NCBI RefSeq assembly: GCF_025751555.1
Contig: NZ_JAOWLB010000010.1
Location: 62,001 to 126,000, forward strand
From: Ruegeria aquimaris
GTDB taxonomy: Bacteria; Pseudomonadota; Alphaproteobacteria; Rhodobacterales; Rhodobacteraceae
Reading direction: 5' to 3'
DNA: 64,000 bases
The notes beneath the pieces are model-generated. The model saw only the letters and a list, made by a program, of their open reading frames with translations. It ran no database searches and was not told where the DNA came from. The translations under genes were made by a program, and so were the position numbers. This document shows, in pieces, positions 57,408-64,000 of the stretch. Each line of letters begins with the position of its first letter. Positions within the stretch are counted from its first letter, which is position 1.

Positions 57408-59234
57408 TCAGGCCGCCTCGTCCTCGCCTGCCTGCTGGCGCGTCCAAAGCTGGGCATAGCGTCCGCCGCGCGACAGCAGCGCGTCATGGGTGCCCTGTTC
57501 GACGATCTCGCCCTTCTCCAGCACCACGATCTTGTCGGCCTCGGCAATGGTGCTGAGACGATGCGCGATTGTGATAACCGTGCGCCCCTCGCCCGCAAGC
57601 GCCAGCGCTTCCTTGATCTCCTGCTCGGTCTCGGTGTCCAGCGCGCTGGTCGCCTCGTCCAGCAGCAGGATCGGCGGGTTCTTGAGCAGGGTGCGCGCGA
57701 TGCCCACCCGCTGTTTCTCTCCCCCCGACAGTTTCAGACCGCGCTCGCCCACCTTGGTGTCATAGCCCTCGGGCAGCGAGGCGATGAAATCGTGGATCTG
57801 CGCCGCACGCGCCGCCATCTCGACATCGGCCTGGGTCGCATCTTCGCGCCCGTAGGCGATGTTATAGCGGATGGTATCGTTGAACAGCACCGTGTCCTGC
57901 GGCACCACGCCGATAGCGTCATGCAGGCTGGTCTGGGTCACATCCCGGATGTCCTGCCCGTCGATCTTCAGCGCACCGCCGGTCACATCATAGAACCGGA
58001 ACAACAGCCGCCCGATGGTCGACTTGCCCGAGCCGGTGGCCCCCACGATTGCCACGGTCTGGCCCGCCGGTACGGTCAGCGATACGCCCTTGAGGATCTC
58101 GCGTTCCACCTCATAGCCAAAGCGCACATCCTTCAACGTGATCTCACCGCCACTGACCTTGAGCGGCGCGGCGCCTGGCTTGTCGCTCACCTCGGCGGGC
58201 TGTTCCAGCAGGTCGAACATCTCGCCCATATCGACCAGCGCTTGGCGGATCTCGCGATAGACGGTGCCCAGGAAATTCAACGGCACGGTGATCTGGATCA
58301 TATAGGCGTTGACCATGACGAAATCGCCCACGGTCAACTGTCCCGCCTGCACGCCATAAGCCGCCAGAACCATCACCCCGATCAGGCCGCAGGTGATCAG
58401 CATCGACTGGCCGAAATTGAGGAAAGCCAGAGAATACGCGGTCTTCAGCGCCGCCTGCGCATAGGCCCGCATCGACTGGTCGTACCGGCGGGCCTCACGC
58501 TCCTCGGCGCCAAAATACTTGACCGTCTCGAAATTCAGCAGGCTGTCGATGGCACGCTGGTTGGCCTCGGTGTCCTGGTCGTTCATCTCGCGGCGCAGCT
58601 TCACCCGCCACTCGGTCACCGCAAAGGTGAACCAGATATAAAGCGCGATGGTGACAACGACGACCACCAGATACCAGATGTCGAACAGGTACATCAGGAT
58701 GATCGCGACAAGCACCAGTTCCAGCATCAGCGGCCCGATGGAAAACAGCATGAAGCGCAGGAGGAACTCGACCCCCTTGACCCCGCGCTCGATGATGCGG
58801 CTCAACCCGCCGGTCTTGCGGGTGATATGATAGCGCATCGACAGCCGGTGGATATGGCGAAAGGTCTCCAGCGCCAGCGCGCGCAGCGCGCGCTGCCCGA
58901 CCGGGGCAAAGAGCGCATCGCGCAATTGCTGGAACCCCACTGTCATCATCCGTGCCACGCCATAGGCCACGGTCAACCCGACCGCGCCCAGCGCCAGTGG
59001 CGGCACGCCCTCGCCCGCCAGCGCGTCGACCGCGCCCTTGTAGAGGATCGGGGTATAGACCGCGATCAGCTTGGCCAGCACCAGCATCGCCATCGCCAGA
59101 ACCACCCGGCGTTTGACCCATCCCTCGCCCTCGGGCCAGAGATAAGGCGCGACCCGCCGGATCGTGCGCCAACCGGAACGCCGTTCGGCATCCGCGCTCT
59201 GCTCTGCCGGTGCTGTGTGGGCCAGTCGTCTCAT
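57408..59234 (-). CDS. Atm1-type ABC exporter (fused permease and ATPase)
   Basis: A 608-residue half-transporter that dimerises. The membrane domain (~40-340) is followed by the ATPase: Walker A GATGSGKST, signature LSGGEKQR, Walker B ILLLDEATSALD and switch His in AHRLST. The region YHITRKTGGLSRIIERGVKG and the length match the Atm1/heavy-metal tolerance group, which exports glutathione-sulfur or glutathione-metal conjugates for cytosolic Fe-S assembly and metal resistance. It lies 60 bases after the LysM gene on the same strand. Confidence 0.92.
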   Translation of the reverse strand: MRRLAHTAPAEQSADAERRSGWRTIRRVAPYLWPEGEGWVKRRVVLAMAMLVLAKLIAVYTPILYKGAVDALAGEGVPPLALGAVGLTVAYGVARMMTVGFQQLRDALFAPVGQRALRALALETFRHIHRLSMRYHITRKTGGLSRIIERGVKGVEFLLRFMLFSIGPLMLELVLVAIILMYLFDIWYLVVVVVTIALYIWFTFAVTEWRVKLRREMNDQDTEANQRAIDSLLNFETVKYFGAEEREARRYDQSMRAYAQAALKTAYSLAFLNFGQSMLITCGLIGVMVLAAYGVQAGQLTVGDFVMVNAYMIQITVPLNFLGTVYREIRQALVDMGEMFDLLEQPAEVSDKPGAAPLKVSGGEITLKDVRFGYEVEREILKGVSLTVPAGQTVAIVGATGSGKSTIGRLLFRFYDVTGGALKIDGQDIRDVTQTSLHDAIGVVPQDTVLFNDTIRYNIAYGREDATQADVEMAARAAQIHDFIASLPEGYDTKVGERGLKLSGGEKQRVGIARTLLKNPPILLLDEATSALDTETEQEIKEALALAGEGRTVITIAHRLSTIAEADKIVVLEKGEIVEQGTHDALLSRGGRYAQLWTRQQAGEDEAA

Positions 59235-59294
59235 TGCGTGCCTATGACTTGGGTACGTAGTTGGAAACCGGCCCCTGGCGGGCCGTCCAGCGGC

Positions 59295-61055
59295 TTAATC
59301 CGGCAGAGTGAATATCTGCCCCGGATAGATCAGGTCAGGGTTCCGGATGCTGCTGCGATTGGCATCGAACACCTTCACATACAGCAAGCCCTCGCCATAG
59401 CGCTCCCGCGAAATCGCCCAGAGCGTATCGCCCTTCTGTACGGTGACAGCATGAACCAGTGGCCGCGCCGGAGCTTCGCCGGATTGCGGATCGGCCGGGC
59501 GCAATATTTCCGGGGCCTCTCGCTTGAACGGCGTTTCCAACCGGCTGAGAACCGTGCCGCCCTGCCCCAACTCGTCCAGCCGCAGCGTGTAGACGCCCGG
59601 TTCGACCCCATCGATCTCGCCACGCCATTTGCCCTTGTCATCCGTCGAGACATCGGAAACCGCGCGGTTGTTGAAATAGACCCGCACCACCGATCCGCCA
59701 TTGGCCCGTCCGGTCAGGCGCACGCTGCCGGTATCGGAATACCCGATCGTGTCCAGCGCCACACGCACGGGCTCCAGCGGAGATTTCACTTCCGGTGCCT
59801 GCACCAGGTCGACACCCGAGGCATCCGACCGCAGAACGGCGACCGGCGCGGTTTGCGCCGCAACCGCTTCTCCTGCCCCGGGCTGCTCCGCTGTCGCGGC
59901 GACCGTAGGCGCGGCCTGCTCTTGCGCCGCGGTGGCCGTGTCCGGAGCTTCAGCCTCGACCGGCGCAGGGCTGGTGGGGGCCTGCTCGGTTGCGACCGGC
60001 TCGGCTGTCGCCGTCTGTTCGGGCTGCGCGGATGCCGCCGCCGGGGCGTCGGTCGCGGGGGCGGACGCCTCACCACTTGTTGCGACCGGCGCGGGCGCCA
60101 GGGCAGCTTCGGCCTGTTGTGTCTGCGGCTCTTCCCTGGCCTCCGTCGCGGTCTCGGACGCAATCGGCGCTGGCGGCTGTGCGACCGCCACCGTTTCAGC
60201 CTGCGAAGCCTGCGGCACGGGCTGCGTTTGCTGCGGGGCCTCGGCCACCTTGTTCTGAGCCCCGACGTCGCTTGCCGCGTCGGAAACCTGCGCGGTTGCA
60301 TCCGCGTTCACCGCCGGTTGTGTCGCTTCGGCAGGTACCGGCGCGGAACCGGTCTGCCCCTCGGCGGTTTCCACAGCGGCAGGCTCGGCACTTTCTTCGG
60401 CGGCCTCCGCCGCTTGCACCGGTTCGGGTGCGGGCAATGCCGCAATGATATAGTCGCCCGACATCGCCGACTGGCCATCGCGGGCCGCCCTGAGGGTCAG
60501 AACACGGGCCGCCTCGCTGAAGGACAGCGTCAGGAATTCGGCAAACTTGCCGTCGCCCGCCACGTCGAAGCCGTGCATCTCTGCCCCGTCCAGAAGCACC
60601 GATATACGGCTCCCGACTTCGGCGCTACCGGACAGCAGCAGGGTGCCGTCCCGCTCGACAAAAATCTGATCCAGCACGGGCACGGCCAGCGCAACGTCTT
60701 GCGGCTCAGGTTCGGGGGCGGGTGCGGGCGCGGCGGCCTGCTCGGCCGCGGGCGCGGCTTCCGGTTCGGGCTTGGCCTCGTCCGGTTCCGCGACAGTCTC
60801 GGTTGCAGCTTGGGCCTGAGGATCCGCCTTGGGCTCGGGCGTAACCGCCTCGTCGGGCTTGGTCTCTGCCGCCACGGGTTTGTCGGCCTCGGCCTCCTGG
60901 GCCGGGGCGGGTACCGCCGTCGCCGTCTCCTCCGCCCCTCGTGGTCCGATCACCCCCAAGGCATAAAGCGCGATCAATCCCGCCGACAGCGCACCGCCCG
61001 CGACAACCGCCCAGCCCCCCGTGCTGAGCCCCCCAGTTCCGGCTTCTTTGGCCAT
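59295..61055 (-). CDS. LysM domain protein with a long disordered Ala/Pro/Glu/Gln linker
   Basis: A 586-residue protein. One N-terminal membrane helix (TGGWAVVAGGALSAGLIALYALGVI) is followed by an acidic Ala/Pro/Glu/Thr-rich stretch, a first bacterial Ig-like module (~120-215), a second low-complexity stretch (~220-420) and a second Ig-like module (~425-500). It ends with a LysM peptidoglycan-binding domain (VTVQKGDTLWAISRERYGEGLLYVKVFDANR). It is anchored in the inner membrane and reaches the cell wall. The ATG at 61055 has GGAAGGACGAAG before it. Confidence 0.88.
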   Translation of the reverse strand: MAKEAGTGGLSTGGWAVVAGGALSAGLIALYALGVIGPRGAEETATAVPAPAQEAEADKPVAAETKPDEAVTPEPKADPQAQAATETVAEPDEAKPEPEAAPAAEQAAAPAPAPEPEPQDVALAVPVLDQIFVERDGTLLLSGSAEVGSRISVLLDGAEMHGFDVAGDGKFAEFLTLSFSEAARVLTLRAARDGQSAMSGDYIIAALPAPEPVQAAEAAEESAEPAAVETAEGQTGSAPVPAEATQPAVNADATAQVSDAASDVGAQNKVAEAPQQTQPVPQASQAETVAVAQPPAPIASETATEAREEPQTQQAEAALAPAPVATSGEASAPATDAPAAASAQPEQTATAEPVATEQAPTSPAPVEAEAPDTATAAQEQAAPTVAATAEQPGAGEAVAAQTAPVAVLRSDASGVDLVQAPEVKSPLEPVRVALDTIGYSDTGSVRLTGRANGGSVVRVYFNNRAVSDVSTDDKGKWRGEIDGVEPGVYTLRLDELGQGGTVLSRLETPFKREAPEILRPADPQSGEAPARPLVHAVTVQKGDTLWAISRERYGEGLLYVKVFDANRSSIRNPDLIYPGQIFTLPD

Positions 61056-61190
61056 CTTCGTCCTTCCCCATACCCAAAGCCCGCTTTGCGGCTGCTCTGG
61101 CCATATCCCCATCCATGACGCCGGTTGAGCCCGGCTTTCATTCCCGCTATCAGGATTTCACCCCAATACAGGAAATCCGGAAAGGCCGCC

Positions 61191-61742
61191 ATGACCGTCA
61201 AATCCGTTTGTGTCTATTGCGGATCGCGATCCGGAGCAATGCCTGCCTATGCCGCAGCCGCCCGCGACCTTGGACGCCTGCTGGCGGACGCGGGCTGGCG
61301 CCTGGTCTATGGCGCGGGCGACGTGGGGCTGATGGGCGAGGTTGCCCGCGCCGCGCAGCAGGCGGGTGGCCAGACCTTTGGCGTGATCCCGGTGCACCTG
61401 TTGCGCCGCGAGGTCGGCAAGACCGACCTGAGCACCTTTGTCGTGACCGAGACCATGCATGAACGCAAGAAGGTGATGATCATGAACGCTGACGCCGTCG
61501 TGGTCCTTCCCGGCGGCCCCGGATCCCTTGATGAGCTGTTCGAAGCGCTCACCTGGCGGCAACTCGGCCTGCATGACAAACCGATCCTGGTGATGAATGT
61601 GGACGGCTACTGGAACCCGCTGCGCAGCCTGATCGAACGCACCGTGGATCAGGGTTTTGCCGATGCCTCGCTGGCGGATTACCTGACCTGGGTCGACACG
61701 CCGGTCGCGGCCATGGCCGCCCTGCGCGCCAGCCTGTCCTGA
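61191..61742 (+). CDS. LOG-family nucleoside 5'-monophosphate phosphoribohydrolase
   Basis: A 183-residue Rossmann-fold enzyme of the LOG/YgdH-like (TIGR00730) family. Diagnostic motifs are VCVYCGSRSGAMP, GAGDVGLMGEVA, MHERKKVM and PGGPGSLDELFE. Members release ribose 5-phosphate from nucleotide monophosphates, including cytokinin ribotides. The ATG at 61191 has GGAAAGG upstream. The last 64 bases overlap the 3' end of the convergent rarD gene. Confidence 0.92.
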   Translation: MTVKSVCVYCGSRSGAMPAYAAAARDLGRLLADAGWRLVYGAGDVGLMGEVARAAQQAGGQTFGVIPVHLLRREVGKTDLSTFVVTETMHERKKVMIMNADAVVVLPGGPGSLDELFEALTWRQLGLHDKPILVMNVDGYWNPLRSLIERTVDQGFADASLADYLTWVDTPVAAMAALRASLS

Positions 61743-62599
61743 CGCAAAAGTGATAGCGAAAACACCGCCACCGCCAGCCAGATGAGGGCAAAGGCCACCC
61801 CGTGCCATGGGGTGAAGATCTCGCCGAACACCAGCACCGCGCACAGGAATTGCAGGGTCGGGTTGATGTATTGCAACACGCCCACCGTCGACAGTGGCAC
61901 CCGCCGCGCGGCATAGCTGAACAGGATCAGAGGAATCGCCGTCAGTGGCCCGGACCCGATCAATAGCAATGATGTGGTCAGATCGGCGCCAAACGCCCCC
62001 GCGCCACGCAGATGTGCCCAGGCCAACACCGACAGAAAGATCGGCATCAGGATCACGATTTCGGTCGTCACCGAAATCACCGGCCCCAGGGCCAACCCCT
62101 TCTTGACCGCGCCGTAGAGCGCGAAACTGGTCGACAGGATCAGCGCCACCCAGGGCGCGACCCCCAGCCCCCAGGTCAGAACCAGAACCGCCAGCGCCGC
62201 CAGACCGATGGCCAGCCACTGCGCCCGCGCCAGCTGTTCGGCAAACATGAACCGCCCCGCCAGCACCGCCATCAGCGGAAAGATGTAGTAACCCAGAGAG
62301 GCCTCGGTCACATGACCCGCCTGCACCGAAAAGATGAACACCAGCCAGTTGAGCGAGATCATCAGCGCCGCCAGCAGGATCAGTCCGGTCTGGCGCAGGC
62401 CGGAATAGGCGCGCAGCAACTCTCCGAGCCGCCCCTGGAGCGTCAGGTACACCCCGAACAGCAGCACGGACCACAGCGTGCGATGCGACAGCACTTCTGG
62501 CGGCGGCACATGCGTCAAAAGCTTGTAATAGAGCGGCGACAGGCCCCAGACCACGCAGGCCCCGATCATCGCCAGAATGCCACGCCCGACCTCGCCCAT
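61679..62599 (-). CDS. rarD: EamA family transporter RarD
   Basis: A 306-residue membrane protein with ten helices and RarD-type features (GACVVWGLSPLYYKLL, VPPPEVLSHRTLWSVLL, ASLGYYIFPLMAVLAGRFMF, VGVLQYINPTLQFLCAVLVFGE). It is a putative permease of the DMT superfamily; the natural substrate is not known. The ATG at 62599 (GGGGCAGGGC before it) is preferred to a TTG 57 bases upstream. The 3' end overlaps the LOG gene by 64 bases. Confidence 0.87.
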   Translation of the reverse strand: MGEVGRGILAMIGACVVWGLSPLYYKLLTHVPPPEVLSHRTLWSVLLFGVYLTLQGRLGELLRAYSGLRQTGLILLAALMISLNWLVFIFSVQAGHVTEASLGYYIFPLMAVLAGRFMFAEQLARAQWLAIGLAALAVLVLTWGLGVAPWVALILSTSFALYGAVKKGLALGPVISVTTEIVILMPIFLSVLAWAHLRGAGAFGADLTTSLLLIGSGPLTAIPLILFSYAARRVPLSTVGVLQYINPTLQFLCAVLVFGEIFTPWHGVAFALIWLAVAVFSLSLLRQDRLARRAAMAATGVSTQVR

Positions 62600-62671
62600 G
62601 CCCTGCCCCGGATGTTGTTCCCCGCCGCTCTTGCCGCGCCCGGGCCGGATTGGCAAGACGGGAACGTCGCG

Positions 62672-63439
62672 TCAGACCTTCCAGTCCAGATGTCTGCGGC
62701 CCGGATCCATGAAGTGATCGACCATCACCGGCGTCGCCAGGGCATAGGCCTCTTCCAGCGACAGCTCGAGATGCCGATAGAGCGTCTGCTTGCCCAATCC
62801 CACCGGGCCGGGATTGCGCGCGGCCAGCGTCCGGGCCAGATCGCGCACCATCCCGTGCAGCGCGTCCTGCGGAACAACCCGGTTGATCAACCCGGCGGCC
62901 AGCGCCCAATCCGCATCATAGGCCGCACCGGTCAGGGCCATCTCCATCACCGCCTTGCGCCCGATCGCACGCGACACTGCCACGGCAGGCGTTGTGCAAA
63001 AACCACCATTCTGAACCCCGGGCAGGCAGAACGTGGCCTCGGGCGTGGCATAGGCCAGATCGCAGGCCGCAACCAGCTGCAACCCGGCGGCGGTGGCAAT
63101 GCCCTCGACCATCGCAATGGTCGGCTTTACCATCCGGGTAAGGTCCAGCATCATCGCCGAACAGGCCTGGAACAGATCCTCGACATAGGCCCGGCCTTCA
63201 TCCGCATCCGCGCGATGCCGCGCGATTTCCTTCAGATCGTGACCCGCGCAAAAGATCCGCCCCGGCCCGTGGATCACTACCACCCTGACCGCATCGTCCT
63301 GCCCGGCCCGGCCGAGCGCATCATGCAGCGCTCCGATCATCGCCCGTGACAGCGGATGCGCCGGCGCCCGCCCCAGTGTCAGGGTCAGCACGCCGTCGTT
63401 CAACGCCTCGCTCACCAGCCCGTGCGACATCTCGTTCAT
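62672..63439 (-). CDS. Enoyl-CoA hydratase/isomerase family protein (ECHDC3-like)
   Basis: A 255-residue crotonase-fold protein. Oxyanion-hole segments are IFCAGHDLKEI and ATAAGLQLVAACDLAYA. The region LPGVQNGGFCTTPAVAVSRAIGRKAVMEM matches the ECHDC3-like group, and the two Glu residues that hydrate enoyl-CoA in classical crotonases are not at their usual places. It may therefore catalyse another CoA reaction. GGAGGATCAAGGC precedes the ATG at 63439; a much longer reading runs into the repeat upstream. Confidence 0.87.
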   Translation of the reverse strand: MNEMSHGLVSEALNDGVLTLTLGRAPAHPLSRAMIGALHDALGRAGQDDAVRVVVIHGPGRIFCAGHDLKEIARHRADADEGRAYVEDLFQACSAMMLDLTRMVKPTIAMVEGIATAAGLQLVAACDLAYATPEATFCLPGVQNGGFCTTPAVAVSRAIGRKAVMEMALTGAAYDADWALAAGLINRVVPQDALHGMVRDLARTLAARNPGPVGLGKQTLYRHLELSLEEAYALATPVMVDHFMDPGRRHLDWKV

Positions 63440-63491
63440 GCCTTGATCCTCCCGGCCGCAGAATGCCGCGCATGGCCCGGCCTGACCAGCC

Positions 63492-63556
63492 CCTTCATTT
63501 CGCCCAAAATACTCCGGGGGAGTCGCGCAAGGCGCGACGGGGGCAGCGCCCCCTCC
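63492..63556 (-). repeat. Dispersed hairpin repeat, copy D
   Basis: On the minus strand: a GGGGGC/GCCCCC hairpin, then GTCGCGC-CTT-GCGCGAC (63538-63522), then CTCCCCCGGAGTATTT, then TGGGCGAAATGAAGG. It lies between sodB and the ECHDC3-like gene. The terminal CCCCGGAGTATTT and GCGAAATGAAG parts match copy C. Confidence 0.75.
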
Positions 63557-63564
63557 CGCCCAAA

Positions 63565-63594
63565 GAAAAACCCGGCCCCCAAACGGGGACCGGG
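63565..63594 (-). terminator. Rho-independent terminator of sodB
   Basis: On the minus strand CCCGGTCCCC, loop GTTT, GGGGGCCGGG, then TTTTTC. It lies 27 bases after the sodB stop. Confidence 0.88.
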
Positions 63595-63620
63595 CCCGAA
63601 GAAACACGCCTTGCGCAGAA

Positions 63621-64000
63621 TTACATCCGCGAGGCGACGTTTTCCCAGTTCACGAGCTTGTCGAGGAAGTTCGACAGATAGGCCGGACGCTTGTTGCGGA
63701 AGTCGATGTAATAGCTGTGCTCCCACACGTCGCAACCCAGCAGCGCGGTCTGACCGAAGCAGAGCGGGTTGACACCGTTCTCGGTCTTGGTCACCGCCAG
63801 CGAGCCATCGGCATTCTTGACCAGCCAGCACCAGCCCGAACCGAACTGCCCGGCACCTGCGGCGGAAAACTGCGACTTGAACTCGTCGACCGAGCCAAAG
63901 CTCTCGACCAGCGCCTTTTCCAGCTCGCCCGGCATCTTGCTCTCGCCCGGCCCCATCATCTCCCAGAACTGGTTGTGGTTCCACAGCTGGCTGATGTTGT
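63621..64000 (-). CDS. sodB: Superoxide dismutase (Fe/Mn family), 3' part
   Basis: The frame is open to the right edge, so the start lies outside the window. The visible ~126 residues form the C-terminal domain: FWEMMGPG, FKSQFSAAGAGQFGSGWCWLV, and the metal-binding DVWEHSYYIDFRNKRPAYLSNFLDKLVNWENV with its Asp and His ligands. It disproportionates superoxide to oxygen and peroxide. The iron form is my guess from the lineage. Confidence 0.93.
   Translation of the reverse strand, partial: NISQLWNHNQFWEMMGPGESKMPGELEKALVESFGSVDEFKSQFSAAGAGQFGSGWCWLVKNADGSLAVTKTENGVNPLCFGQTALLGCDVWEHSYYIDFRNKRPAYLSNFLDKLVNWENVASRM

Noticed and set aside
57381-61118. A 1245-codon open frame opposite the ABC exporter and LysM genes
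   Set aside because: It crosses two well-supported minus-strand genes and their spacer and has no domain; a shadow of codon bias.

Overview
The window is a compact, GC-rich chromosomal segment of an alphaproteobacterium, almost certainly a marine Roseobacter-group member of the Rhodobacteraceae. Ruegeria is my best guess, from recall and not from a search. Pointers are a DMSP lyase DddP whose metal ligands fall on the numbering published for the family, an exosortase E/VPEID-CTERM pair, the yajC-secDF next to ccmABCDG arrangement, and a short intergenic hairpin repeat that I recall as common in this family. About 60 genes are present. There is no rRNA, CRISPR array, prophage or intact insertion sequence, and no gene-free stretch reaches 300 bases.

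Layout. 1-6.2 kb: an RND multidrug pump (fusion protein cut by the left edge, plus its permease), an MFS transporter and a membrane-anchored AraC regulator. 6.3-8.1 kb: a broken gene for a secreted class C beta-lactamase-like hydrolase with an RTX tail. 8.2-9.5 kb: an Rrf2 repressor divergent from an AhpD-like gene with a perfect operator between them, then tRNA-Leu(UAG). 9.6-13.8 kb: a Hint-domain protein, NAD(P)HX repair enzyme nnr and the nitrogen pair glnB-glnA. 13.8-20 kb: GAF-adenylate cyclase, a DUF4242 protein, a solute-binding protein, a lytic transglycosylase, unknown secreted or membrane proteins, and a DUF3445 haem enzyme. 20.1-29.9 kb: dddP, a hydrolase-OsmC fusion, small envelope proteins, purB, a TPR protein, an orphan fliG, a DMT exporter and an LpxL-like acyltransferase.

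30-47.9 kb is mostly housekeeping: aconitase, cytochrome c maturation ccmABCDG (including a 52-residue ccmD), a TauE/SafE exporter, yajC-secD-secF, an MscS channel, a SET protein, serS, a lysine-tailed helix-hairpin-helix protein, a fatty acid desaturase, and der-bamB-yfgM. 50-64 kb holds a second RND pump with an orphan palindromic operator, the VPEID-CTERM peptide facing its exosortase/protease, an Atm1-type ABC exporter, a LysM protein, a LOG-family hydrolase, RarD, an ECHDC3-like crotonase and the end of an iron/manganese superoxide dismutase gene.

The most interesting items are: the tiny Trp/Gly/Ser secreted peptide dedicated to exosortase E; a dispersed hairpin repeat (four copies), one of which lies in frame inside nnr; a paired GntR-type operator between aconitase and a DUF1223 gene; two neighbouring secreted proteins sharing the same C-x5-WD-x5-CV motif; and an LpxL-like acyltransferase lacking its catalytic acid.
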